Below the pieces are notes generated by a model. It had not been told where the DNA came from and ran no database searches. It worked only from the letters and a program-made list of their open reading frames with translations. This document shows positions 1 through 7,768 of a DNA stretch of 64,000 bases, piece by piece; the stretch's first letter is position 1; each line of letters opens with the position of its first letter. Origin of the DNA: Larix kaempferi (taxonomy: Eukaryota > Streptophyta > Pinopsida > Pinales > Pinaceae); contig BSBM01000461.1 of NCBI GenBank assembly GCA_027924585.1, positions 8,202,001 through 8,266,000 on the forward strand, in the 5' to 3' direction. The position numbers and the translations under genes are program-made.

Positions 1-1796
1 TTGGTATGCACCAGTGTGGATGGTTTCTTTTTGGAGGGGCCCCTTGAATGCGTGGCCTTGCACTGTAGAGGTACCCGAATAGGCGATGCTGCACTAACTT
101 TGTGTTTTTCTTGTTTCTGCTGAGTAGAAGGATAATCTGCAGAGGTTGTGGATGTCTCCGCGATCTGATGTTCACCTTTAGTGGCAATTGCGAATAGGGA
201 AAATTTCCCAGTGTGGGAGATTATCTTTCTTCCCTGCTCGTTTGGGGTAGGTGCAACTATCTCTGGTATCCGATAGAGTTGTCCTCCCAAAGTGACAATG
301 ACACTGCGAGGTCGTGATTCATATACAGCATGACGCTTCCACATATATGGTTGTCCTAAAAGAACATCACATACTTCAAGTGGGGCCACATCACACAATA
401 CCTCATCTTTGAAGGGCTTGATGCCATATGGCAGGCGACATTGGTGACTGACACGGGTCCTTCGTCCTTGGCTTAGCCATCCAATGGTGTATGGTTGTGG
501 GTGTGGCGTTATTGGTAGCTCCAATCTCTTGATGACTTCTTCTGAGATCAGGTTCTTCTGGCTGCCGCTGTCCACAACAAAGTGTAGGGGAATTCCCTTC
601 ACCCACATCTGTGAGTGGAAAAGGCGCTCCTCTGCCTCCGACTCTTCAGGCTCCTCTGGCTGAATCTGTGTGGTGGCAACAACCGCACTGGGTTCTGCAT
701 CAATGATCTGCTTCCCTTTTTGCGCGGCTGTGAAATTAGGTTCCGAGTCAGAATCGAAACTGGGATCTGATTCTGAAGCTTTGATCTCAGCCACCAATGA
801 CTGTTTTGAGCGACAATCATCAGTGTTGTGCCAGGGGCTTTTGTGGAACTCGCACCACTTCCCGGTGTCCTTCTTTGTCTTTTCTTTACCCTTCTTCGCC
901 TGTGGTTGGGACTGGTTTTCCTTTTCTTGCCCCGTGCTCTGCGAGCCAGAGTTTCCCTTGCCCTGCTTCTGCGCAGGTCCGAAGTCACGCTTGTTCTTTT
1001 GCTGAAATTTCTGCTCAATTTTGACAGCATATCGATAGGCGGATCCGAGTGAAGAGATTTCCAGGAAATCCATCTCTATTCGGATGTATCGGTGTAGGCC
1101 ACTGCGATATTTCAGTACTAGGTGCCGCTCGGAGTCCTTGATACCCAGCTTTGTGCGCAAGGTATGAAATTTGTTGGTGTACTCCGACACCGTTTGGTCC
1201 CTCTCTTGATGCAGAATGGTCCATTTTGTGTACTGGTCATCATAGTTTCCAACAGGGTAATATTGTTCTTTGACGGCATCTATAAAAGAGGCCCAAGTGG
1301 GATTGGAATATTCAAACAATCCAGACTCGTCTGACGAGTTTTGCTCACAATAAGTTTCCCACCAATTTTTGACATGGGGGACGGCCTTAAGGAGCGCAAA
1401 GATGATCTTTTCCCTGTCGGAAAATTTGTGGACAGAGAAATACCCTTCTAGTAGATTCAACCATTTATCTAGAGCATCGGCATCGATTTGGCCTTCAAAT
1501 AAAGGGATATCAAAATTAACTTGTACCTTGAAGGGAGTCGTATCTCCGAAATGGCTGCTCGTTGAGGGTGCAATTGCCGCTGTTGGCATGCGTTGAAGGA
1601 TTTGGGCGAAATTATCCATCATCTCGTTCCTCTGTCGCGCGAGGGCTTCCTCGAGCAACAACTTGATAGGATCTACTGCTCCGTCGTCTCTCTTTTCTTC
1701 CGCCATAGGAGGCCGTTTGGGGCGGCGAGAGTGGTCTTCCCCAAGTGAAACTAGTTCGAGACCCAACTCTCTGTATCCTGACCTCGTTGGGGACAT
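1..1796 (-). CDS. gag-pro: Gag-protease polyprotein, copy C1 (3' end outside the window)
   Basis: The reading frame is open from the first ATG (1796-1794) to the left edge, so the C-terminal tail is not seen. An alternative start with G at +4 lies at 1706. The visible part includes the complete gag domain, the CHHC knuckle and the DSG protease. It carries Thr at residue 447 (most copies have Ile) and a silent C at 684, both shared only with C2 and C3 at this end of the array. The primer-binding site at 1825-1836 and LTR1 lie just upstream. Confidence 0.85.
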   Translation of the reverse strand, partial: MSPTRSGYRELGLELVSLGEDHSRRPKRPPMAEEKRDDGAVDPIKLLLEEALARQRNEMMDNFAQILQRMPTAAIAPSTSSHFGDTTPFKVQVNFDIPLFEGQIDADALDKWLNLLEGYFSVHKFSDREKIIFALLKAVPHVKNWWETYCEQNSSDESGLFEYSNPTWASFIDAVKEQYYPVGNYDDQYTKWTILHQERDQTVSEYTNKFHTLRTKLGIKDSERHLVLKYRSGLHRYIRIEMDFLEISSLGSAYRYAVKIEQKFQQKNKRDFGPAQKQGKGNSGSQSTGQEKENQSQPQAKKGKEKTKKDTGKWCEFHKSPWHNTDDCRSKQSLVAEIKASESDPSFDSDSEPNFTAAQKGKQIIDAEPSAVVATTQIQPEEPEESEAEERLFHSQMWVKGIPLHFVVDSGSQKNLISEEVIKRLELPITPHPQPYTIGWLSQGRRTRVSHQCRLPYGIKPFKDEVLCDVAPLEVCDVLLGQPYMWKRHAVYESRPRSVIVTLGGQLYRIPEIVAPTPNEQGRKIISHTGKFSLFAIATKGEHQIAETSTTSADYPSTQQKQEKHKVSAASPIRVPLQCKATHSRGPSKKKPSTLVHT

Positions 1797-1837
1797 GCAC
1801 CGAGAAACAATCAAAGAGCAGACCGCTCTGATACCAC

Positions 1838-2458
1838 TGATCCGGATTTATGTGGGAACGAAACAAAAGATAGCATATACAGAATCATATACATAGATAT
1901 ATTGCAAATAACACAGTGATACAGTAAACACATATTCTATTAAATAGCGGAAATAGAATAGACTGTAAAATACAATAGCTAGAATGGTGGTAGCTATCTC
2001 TGAGAAGAGATGTGGCCGCTATGCTCATTCGTGCCAAGATGAATACAAAGAGAGGCCGAAAGGGCCTATTTATCATAAGCATGAGGGAAAGAATCCCAAA
2101 CATCCAAAAACCTAACCCTAGGAGATGAAGCGCCAAAAGTCATGTGGGCCCCGTTTGGGTAAGTTAGTACATCAACTTCCCGGGGTCGTAACTTTTGCAT
2201 GCGATCTCCGTTTGGGGCGCTCGGTAGCCCGTTGGAAAGGTCTATCCGAGATTTACAACTTTCGAATGGGCCCAAATGCATGCCGAAGGCAACCATTCGG
2301 TCCCCCAAATCACCAAAAAATGTCGTTTAGGGCCTCAAAATGGCTCCGGAAGTTCAGGACCCGAAAAACTGCTAAAAATAGTAATTTATCAAAATTGCCA
2401 GAAGACTGTTTTGAGCCAGTTGGAAGAGGTGGGCCGCCACCGATATCCACCTGGATCA
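1838..2458 (-). mobile_element. LTR1
   Basis: This LTR runs TGATCC to GGATCA on the minus strand, a 6-bp terminal inverted repeat. The primer-binding site (1825-1836) lies one base from one end and the purine tract (2459-2471) abuts the other. Variants against the array consensus are A at 2266, C at 2298 in the U3 hairpin (shared with LTR22 and LTR24; G-U wobble in the transcript), and A at 2312. The last creates the early TGA that ends copy C2. Confidence 0.9.
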
Positions 2459-4451
2459 ATCCTCCATCCTTAGGAAGCAATGGTCTCCATTGCGTTAAAT
2501 CCCTTATCATATGTCGAGCTGTGTGTCGAGTTGAGCTCTTGGTGTGACATTTGCTGAAGTGGAAAGATTGCCTTACTTTGACATCTTCAGAGGGTAGTAA
2601 TTGTTGTTGATGGATGCGCTGGAGCTGTTCAACAGTTTTGGTTGTTGTGGTATCCTTGGTATGCACCAGTGTGGATGGTTTCTTTTTGGAGGGGCCCCTT
2701 GAATGCGTGGCCTTGCACTGTAGAGGTACCCGAATAGGCGATGCTGCACTAACTTTGTGTTTTTCTTGTTTCTGCTGAGTAGAAGGATAATCTGCAGAGG
2801 TTGTGGATGTCTCCGCGATCTGATGTTCACCTTTAGTGGCAATTGCGAATAGGGAAAATTTCCCAGTGTGGGAGATTATCTTTCTTCCCTGCTCGTTTGG
2901 GGTAGGTGCAACTATCTCTGGTATCCGATAGAGTTGTCCTCCCAAAGTGACAATGACACTGCGAGGTCGTGATTCATATACAGCATGACGCTTCCACATA
3001 TATGGTTGTCCTAAAAGAACATCACATACTTCAAGTGGGGCCACATCACACAATACCTCATCTTTGAAGGGCTTGATGCCATATGGCAGGCGACATTGGT
3101 GACTGACACGGGTCCTTCGTCCTTGGCTTAGCCATCCAATGGTGTATGGTTGTGGGTGTGGCGTTATTGGTAGCTCCAATCTCTTGATGACTTCTTCTGA
3201 GATCAGGTTCTTCTGGCTGCCGCTGTCCACAACAAAGTGTAGGGGAATTCCCTTCACCCACATCTGTGAGTGGAAAAGGCGCTCCTCTGCCTCCGACTCT
3301 TCAGGCTCCTCTGGCTGAATCTGTGTGGTGGCAACAACCGCACTGGGTTCTGCATCAATGATCTGCTTCCCTTTTTGCGCGGCTGTGAAATTAGGTTCCG
3401 AGTCAGAATCGAAACTGGGATCTGATTCTGAAGCTTTGATCTCAGCCACCAATGACTGTTTTGAGCGACAATCATCAGTGTTGTGCCAGGGGCTTTTGTG
3501 GAACTCGCACCACTTCCCGGTGTCCTTCTTTGTCTTTTCTTTACCCTTCTTCGCCTGTGGTTGGGACTGGTTTTCCTTTTCTTGCCCCGTGCTCTGCGAG
3601 CCAGAGTTTCCCTTGCCCTGCTTCTGCGCAGGTCCGAAGTCACGCTTGTTCTTTTGCTGAAATTTCTGCTCAATTTTGACAGCATATCGATAGGCGGATC
3701 CGAGTGAAGAGATTTCCAGGAAATCCATCTCTATTCGGATGTATCGGTGTAGGCCACTGCGATATTTCAGTACTAGGTGCCGCTCGGAGTCCTTGATACC
3801 CAGCTTTGTGCGCAAGGTATGAAATTTGTTGGTGTACTCCGACACCGTTTGGTCCCTCTCTTGATGCAGAATGGTCCATTTTGTGTACTGGTCATCATAG
3901 TTTCCAACAGGGTAATATTGTTCTTTGACGGCATCTATAAAAGAGGCCCAAGTGGGATTGGAATATTCAAACAATCCAGACTCGTCTGACGAGTTTTGCT
4001 CACAATAAGTTTCCCACCAATTTTTGACATGGGGGACGGCCTTAAGGAGCGCAAAGATGATCTTTTCCCTGTCGGAAAATTTGTGGACAGAGAAATACCC
4101 TTCTAGTAGATTCAACCATTTATCTAGAGCATCGGCATCGATTTGGCCTTCAAATAAAGGGATATCAAAATTAACTTGTACCTTGAAGGGAGTCGTATCT
4201 CCGAAATGGCTGCTCGTTGAGGGTGCAATTGCCGCTGTTGGCATGCGTTGAAGGATTTGGGCGAAATTATCCATCATCTCGTTCCTCTGTCGCGCGAGGG
4301 CTTCCTCGAGCAACAACTTGATAGGATCTACTGCTCCGTCGTCTCTCTTTTCTTCCGCCATAGGAGGCCGTTTGGGGCGGCGAGAGTGGTCTTCCCCAAG
4401 TGAAACTAGTTCGAGACCCAACTCTCTGTATCCTGACCTCGTTGGGGACAT
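2310..4451 (-). CDS. gag-pro: Gag-protease polyprotein, copy C2 (tail shortened to 713 aa)
   Basis: Gag and protease are intact with Thr447. The frame ends at TGA 2310-2312, 19 codons earlier than in most copies, because of a G-to-A change inside LTR1. The lost residues are all encoded by the LTR and lie far from any recognisable domain, so the core protein should not be affected. The start used is the first ATG; a second in-frame ATG lies at 4361. Confidence 0.85.
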   Translation of the reverse strand: MSPTRSGYRELGLELVSLGEDHSRRPKRPPMAEEKRDDGAVDPIKLLLEEALARQRNEMMDNFAQILQRMPTAAIAPSTSSHFGDTTPFKVQVNFDIPLFEGQIDADALDKWLNLLEGYFSVHKFSDREKIIFALLKAVPHVKNWWETYCEQNSSDESGLFEYSNPTWASFIDAVKEQYYPVGNYDDQYTKWTILHQERDQTVSEYTNKFHTLRTKLGIKDSERHLVLKYRSGLHRYIRIEMDFLEISSLGSAYRYAVKIEQKFQQKNKRDFGPAQKQGKGNSGSQSTGQEKENQSQPQAKKGKEKTKKDTGKWCEFHKSPWHNTDDCRSKQSLVAEIKASESDPSFDSDSEPNFTAAQKGKQIIDAEPSAVVATTQIQPEEPEESEAEERLFHSQMWVKGIPLHFVVDSGSQKNLISEEVIKRLELPITPHPQPYTIGWLSQGRRTRVSHQCRLPYGIKPFKDEVLCDVAPLEVCDVLLGQPYMWKRHAVYESRPRSVIVTLGGQLYRIPEIVAPTPNEQGRKIISHTGKFSLFAIATKGEHQIAETSTTSADYPSTQQKQEKHKVSAASPIRVPLQCKATHSRGPSKKKPSTLVHTKDTTTTKTVEQLQRIHQQQLLPSEDVKVRQSFHFSKCHTKSSTRHTARHMIRDLTQWRPLLPKDGGLIQVDIGGGPPLPTGSKQSSGNFDKLLFLAVFRVLNFRSHFEALNDIFW

Positions 4452-4479
4452 GCACCGAGAAACAATCAAAGAGCAGACC

Positions 4480-4491
4480 GCTCTGATACCA
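4480..4491 (-). other. Primer-binding site for initiator tRNA-Met (representative; one per unit)
   Basis: On the minus strand this reads TGGTATCAGAGC, complementary to the 12 nt at the 3' end of plant initiator tRNA-Met (ending in CCA). It lies one base downstream of the GGATCA end of LTR2, the normal position for priming minus-strand cDNA. The same 12 bases occur beside all 24 LTRs with no change. The next bases (GG) do not extend the match. Confidence 0.93.
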
Positions 4492-4629
4492 CTGATCCGG
4501 ATTTATGTGGGAACGAAACAAAAGATAGCATATACAGAATCATATACATAGATATATTGCAAATAACACAGTGATACAGTAAACACATATTCTATTAAAT
4601 AGCGGAAATAGAATAGACTGTAAAATACA

Positions 4630-4666
4630 ATAGCTAGAATGGTGGTAGCTATCTCTGAGAAGAGAT
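4630..4666. other. Paired hairpins in the R/U5 part of the LTR (representative)
   Basis: Two adjoining inverted repeats occur here: ATAGCTA / TAGCTAT with a 9-nt loop (4630-4652), and ATCTCT / AGAGAT with a 4-nt loop (4651-4666). They lie downstream of the predicted transcription start and would be present at both ends of the RNA. They could affect 3' end formation or packaging, but no known signal is recognised. LTR8 has a base change (20585) that breaks the second stem. Confidence 0.4.
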
Positions 4667-4720
4667 GTGGCCGCTATGCTCATTCGTGCCAAGATGAATA
4701 CAAAGAGAGGCCGAAAGGGC

Positions 4721-4728
4721 CTATTTAT
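4721..4728 (-). promoter_or_regulatory. TATA box of the LTR promoter (representative)
   Basis: The minus strand reads ATAAATAG here, followed by a short GGCC-ctttc-GGCC hairpin and a CT-rich stretch where transcription would be expected to start. It lies about 385 bp into the 621-bp LTR, which fits a U3/R boundary. No variant was seen in the 24 LTRs. The transcription start is inferred, not seen. Confidence 0.6.
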
Positions 4729-4768
4729 CATAAGCATGAGGGAAAGAATCCCAAACATCCAAAAACCT

Positions 4769-4775
4769 AACCCTA
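4769..4775 (+). promoter_or_regulatory. Telo-box core AACCCTA in U3 (representative)
   Basis: AACCCTA, within CCTAACCCTAGG, lies about 40 bp upstream of the TATA box. Telo boxes are known plant promoter elements of ribosomal-protein and cell-proliferation genes, usually working together with TGGGCC site II motifs, which are also present in this U3. It is present in every LTR. Function here is inferred from motif and position only. Confidence 0.4.
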
Positions 4776-4799
4776 GGAGATGAAGCGCCAAAAGTCATG

Positions 4800-4805
4800 T
4801 GGGCC
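4800..4805 (+). promoter_or_regulatory. Site II-like TGGGCC motif in U3 (representative)
   Basis: TGGGCC lies about 70 bp upstream of the TATA box. Two further TGGGCC motifs lie farther upstream in the same U3, at 4922-4929 (palindromic TGGGCCCA at the foot of the hypervariable hairpin) and 5085-5090. Site II motifs bind TCP factors in plant promoters of growth-related genes. Six-base motifs can occur by chance. Confidence 0.35.
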
Positions 4806-4907
4806 CCGTTTGGGTAAGTTAGTACATCAACTTCCCGGGGTCGTAACTTTTGCATGCGATCTCCGTTTGGGGCGCTCGGTAGCCCGTTGGAAAGGTCTAT
4901 CCGAGAT

Positions 4908-7106
4908 TTACAACTTTCGACTGGGCCCAAATGCATGCCGAATGCAGCCATTTGGTCCCCCAAATCGCCAAAAAATGTCGTTTAGGGCCTCAAAATGGCT
5001 CCGGAAGTTCAGGACCCGAAAAACTGCTAAAAATAGTAATTTATCAAAATTGCCAGAAGACTGTTTTGAGCCAGTTGGAAGAGGTGGGCCGCCACCGATA
5101 TCCACCTGGATCAATCCTCCATCCTTAGGAAGCAATGGTCTCCATTGCGTTAAATCCCTTATCATATGTCGAGCTGTGTGTCGAGTTGAGCTCTTGGTGT
5201 GACATTTGCTGAAGTGGAAAGATTGCCTTACTTTGACATCTTCAGAGGGTAGTAATTGTTGTTGATGGATGCGCTGGAGCTGTTCAACAGTTTTGGTTGT
5301 TGTGGTATCCTTGGTATGCACCAGTGTGGATGGTTTCTTTTTGGAGGGGCCCCTTGAATGCGTGGCCTTGCACTGTAGAGGTACCCGAATAGGCGATGCT
5401 GCACTAACTTTGTGTTTTTCTTGTTTCTGCTGAGTAGAAGGATAATCTGCAGAGGTTGTGGATGTCTCCGCGATCTGATGTTCACCTTTAGTGGCAATTG
5501 CGAATAGGGAAAATTTCCCAGTGTGGGAGATTATCTTTCTTCCCTGCTCGTTTGGGGTAGGTGCAACTATCTCTGGTATCCGATAGAGTTGTCCTCCCAA
5601 ACTGACAATGACACTGCGAGGTCGTGATTCATATACAGCATGACGCTTCCACATATATGGTTGTCCTAAAAGAACATCACATACTTCAAGTGGGGCCACA
5701 TCACACAATACCTCATCTTTGAAGGGCTTGATGCCATATGGCAGGCGACATTGGTGACTGACACGGGTCCTTCGTCCTTGGCTTAGCCATCCAATGGTGT
5801 ATGGTTGTGGGTGTGGCGTTATTGGTAGCTCCAATCTCTTGATGACTTCTTCTGAGATCAGGTTCTTCTGGCTGCCGCTGTCCACAACAAAGTGTAGGGG
5901 AATTCCCTTCACCCACATCTGTGAGTGGAAAAGGCGCTCCTCTGCCTCCGACTCTTCAGGCTCCTCTGGCTGAATCTGTGTGGTGGCAACAACCGCACTG
6001 GGTTCTGCATCAATGATCTGCTTCCCTTTTTGCGCGGCTGTGAAATTAGGTTCCGAGTCAGAATCGAAACTGGGATCTGATTCTGAAGCTTTGATCTCAG
6101 CCACCAATGACTGTTTTGAGCGACAATCATCAGTGTTGTGCCAGGGGCTTTTGTGGAACTCGCACCACTTCCCGGTGTCCTTCTTTGTCTTTTCTTTACC
6201 CTTCTTCGCCTGTGGTTGGGACTGGTTTTCCTTTTCTTGCCCCGTGCTCTGCGAGCCAGAGTTTCCCTTGCCCTGCTTCTGCGCAGGTCCGAAGTCACGC
6301 TTGTTCTTTTGCTGAAATTTCTGCTCAATTTTGACAGCATATCGATAGGCGGATCCGAGTGAAGAGATTTCCAGGAAATCCATCTCTATTCGGATGTATC
6401 GGTGTAGGCCACTGCGATATTTCAGTACTAGGTGCCGCTCGGAGTCCTTGATACCCAGCTTTGTGCGCAAGGTATGAAATTTGTTGGTGTACTCCGACAC
6501 CGTTTGGTCCCTCTCTTGATGCAGAATGGTCCATTTTGTGTACTGGTCATCATAGTTTCCAACAGGGTAATATTGTTCTTTGACGGCATCTATAAAAGAG
6601 GCCCAAGTGGGATTGGAATATTCAAACAATCCAGACTCGTCTGACGAGTTTTGCTCACAATAAGTTTCCCACCAATTTTTGACATGGGGGACGGCCTTAA
6701 GGAGCGCAAAGATGATCTTTTCCCTGTCGGAAAATTTGTGGACAGAGAAATACCCTTCTAGTAGATTCAACCATTTATCTAGAGCATCGGCATCGATTTG
6801 GCCTTCAAATAAAGGGATATCAAAATTAACTTGTACCTTGAAGGGAGTCGTATCTCCGAAATGGCTGCTCGTTGAGGGTGCAATTGCCGCTGTTGGCATG
6901 CGTTGAAGGATTTGGGCGAAATTATCCATCATCTCGTTCCTTTGTCGCGCGAGGGCTTCCTCGAGCAACAACTTGATAGGATCTACTGCTCCGTCGTCTC
7001 TCTTTTCTTCCGCCATAGGAGGCCGTTTGGGGCGGCGAGAGTGGTCTTCCCCAAGTGAAACTAGTTCGAGACCCAACTCTCTGTATCCTGACCTCGTTGG
7101 GGACAT
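4908..7106 (-). CDS. gag-pro: Gag-protease polyprotein, copy C3 (full domain description)
   Basis: This ORF of 732 codons encodes a Ty3/gypsy-type Gag with a fused aspartic protease, which would form the particle and cut itself. After a basic and acidic N-terminus, residues about 110-245 match the retrotransposon gag capsid family (a W-x2-F run at 168-171, then a YxP-like motif near 180). Residues 260-312 are lysine/glutamine-rich and probably bind RNA. A zinc knuckle follows with C315, H318, H323, C328 (CX2HX4HX4C). The protease has its catalytic DSG at 409-411 and a conserved DVLLGQ segment near 477-482. Residues 520-660 are a low-complexity linker rich in Ser, Thr, Gln and Lys; no RT follows. 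Residues 665-732 are encoded by LTR2. The first ATG is in weak context; a second at 7016 may be the real start. Thr447, Ser502 and Ile722 mark this copy. Confidence 0.88.
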   Translation of the reverse strand: MSPTRSGYRELGLELVSLGEDHSRRPKRPPMAEEKRDDGAVDPIKLLLEEALARQRNEMMDNFAQILQRMPTAAIAPSTSSHFGDTTPFKVQVNFDIPLFEGQIDADALDKWLNLLEGYFSVHKFSDREKIIFALLKAVPHVKNWWETYCEQNSSDESGLFEYSNPTWASFIDAVKEQYYPVGNYDDQYTKWTILHQERDQTVSEYTNKFHTLRTKLGIKDSERHLVLKYRSGLHRYIRIEMDFLEISSLGSAYRYAVKIEQKFQQKNKRDFGPAQKQGKGNSGSQSTGQEKENQSQPQAKKGKEKTKKDTGKWCEFHKSPWHNTDDCRSKQSLVAEIKASESDPSFDSDSEPNFTAAQKGKQIIDAEPSAVVATTQIQPEEPEESEAEERLFHSQMWVKGIPLHFVVDSGSQKNLISEEVIKRLELPITPHPQPYTIGWLSQGRRTRVSHQCRLPYGIKPFKDEVLCDVAPLEVCDVLLGQPYMWKRHAVYESRPRSVIVSLGGQLYRIPEIVAPTPNEQGRKIISHTGKFSLFAIATKGEHQIAETSTTSADYPSTQQKQEKHKVSAASPIRVPLQCKATHSRGPSKKKPSTLVHTKDTTTTKTVEQLQRIHQQQLLPSEDVKVRQSFHFSKCHTKSSTRHTARHMIRDLTQWRPLLPKDGGLIQVDIGGGPPLPTGSKQSSGNFDKLLFLAVFRVLNFRSHFEALNDIFWRFGGPNGCIRHAFGPSRKL
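5114..5126 (-). other. Polypurine tract (representative; one per unit)
   Basis: On the minus strand this reads AAGGATGGAGGAT, immediately upstream of the TGATCC start of the 3' LTR. A purine-rich run here is where RNase H would leave the plus-strand primer. It is interrupted by two T residues, one of them next to the LTR, so it is not a perfect tract. It is also coding: the gag-pro frame passes through it. I saw no variant of it in the array. Confidence 0.75.
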
Positions 7107-7147
7107 GCACCGAGAAACAATCAAAGAGCAGACCGCTCTGATACCAC

Positions 7148-7768
7148 TGATCCGGATTTATGTGGGAACGAAACAAAAGATAGCATATACAGAATCATAT
7201 ACATAGATATATTGCAAATAACACAGTGATACAGTAAACACATATTCTATTAAATAGCGGAAATAGAATAGACTGTAAAATACAATAGCTAGAATGGTGG
7301 TAGCTATCTCTGAGAAGAGATGTGGCCGCTATGCTCATTCGTGCCAAGATGAATACAAAGAGAGGCCGAAAGGGCCTATTTATCATAAGCATGAGGGAAA
7401 GAATCCCAAACATCCAAAAACCTAACCCTAGGAGATGAAGCGCCAAAAGTCATGTGGGCCCCGTTTGGGTAAGTTAGTACATCAACTTCCCGGGGTCGTA
7501 ACTTTTGCATGCGATCTCCGTTTGGGGCGCTCGGTAGCCCGTTGGAAAGGTCTATCCGAGATTTACAACTTTCGACTGGGCCCAAATGCATGCCGAAGTC
7601 AACCTTTTGGTCCCCCAAATCGCCAAAAAATGTCGTTTAGGGCCTCAAAATGGCTCCGGAAGTTCAGGACCCAAAAAACTGCTAAAAATAGTAATTTATC
7701 AAAATTGCCAGAAGACTGTTTTGAGCCAGTTGGAAGAGGTGGGCCGCCACCGATATCCACCTGGATCA
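7148..7768 (-). mobile_element. LTR3
   Basis: The primer-binding site is at 7135-7146 and the purine tract at 7769-7781. The U3 hairpin (7578-7614) has two changes, T at 7599 and T at 7605, both weakening the stem. The change at 7599 also makes the TGA that ends the C4 frame early. A at 7673 changes a codon in the C4 tail (Arg697 to Trp). Confidence 0.9.

Larger units (their letters stand above)
1838..5113 (-). mobile_element. Representative complete TR-GAG-like element (5' LTR2, gag-pro C2, 3' LTR1)
   Basis: Taken as a single element, this 3,276-bp stretch has all the cis parts of an LTR retrotransposon in minus orientation: 5' LTR 5113-4493, primer-binding site 4491-4480, gag-protease ORF from 4451, purine tract 2471-2459, 3' LTR 2458-1838. 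No RT, RNase H or integrase is encoded in any frame, so movement would need enzymes from a related autonomous element. TR-GAG elements are a known plant class with this layout. Each following 2,655-bp step gives the same element, sharing an LTR with its neighbour. The next seven complete elements would start at 4493, 7148, 9803, 12458, 15113, 17768 and 20423. Confidence 0.88.
4493..5113 (-). mobile_element. LTR2
   Basis: Ends and length are as in LTR1. The primer-binding site is at 4480-4491 and the purine tract at 5114-5126. The U3 hairpin (4923-4959) carries two changes, T at 4943 and G at 4947. These weaken the usual inner stem but allow an alternative TGCAT/ATGCA stem. No other variant was seen in this LTR. 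Confidence 0.9.

Noticed and set aside
670-1005. Plus-strand ORF of 111 codons opposite gag, with hydrophobic Phe/Leu-rich stretches
   Set aside because: It is the antisense shadow of the Lys/Gln/Ser-rich gag region; the hydrophobic look comes from complementing purine-rich codons.
599-1030. Minus-strand Arg-rich ORF of 143 codons in another frame of gag
   Set aside because: It overlaps gag in a shifted frame with no start context and no family match; it is a frame shadow.
1885-2136. Minus-strand ORF of 83 codons in the LTR with a leucine-rich hydrophobic N-terminus
   Set aside because: It lies over the TATA box and R/U5 region, and an AT-rich LTR readily gives such an ORF; no evidence that it is translated.
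2125-2547. Plus-strand ORF of 140 codons across the LTR and purine tract, present in all 24 complete units
   Set aside because: It is antisense to the LTR promoter and gag tail, has no recognisable domain, and its conservation only reflects near-identical units.
4506-4511. LTR boundary at TGTGGG instead of TGATCC
   Set aside because: TGTGGG would leave 14 bases before the primer site and has no matching inverted end next to the purine tract, whereas TGATCC/GGATCA fits both sides.
4769-4775. Telomere repeat tract
   Set aside because: Only one AACCCTA core is present per unit, not a tandem run; it is better read as a promoter motif.
4908-7106. Hidden reverse transcriptase, RNase H or integrase after the protease
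   Set aside because: Only about 150 linker residues of low complexity lie between the protease and the purine tract, with no catalytic motifs of these enzymes in any frame.
7107-7124. Gag start at a TTG codon six codons upstream of the first ATG
   Set aside because: TTG starts belong to bacterial gene calling. In a plant transcript the first ATG (7106) or the better-placed second ATG (7016) is expected.
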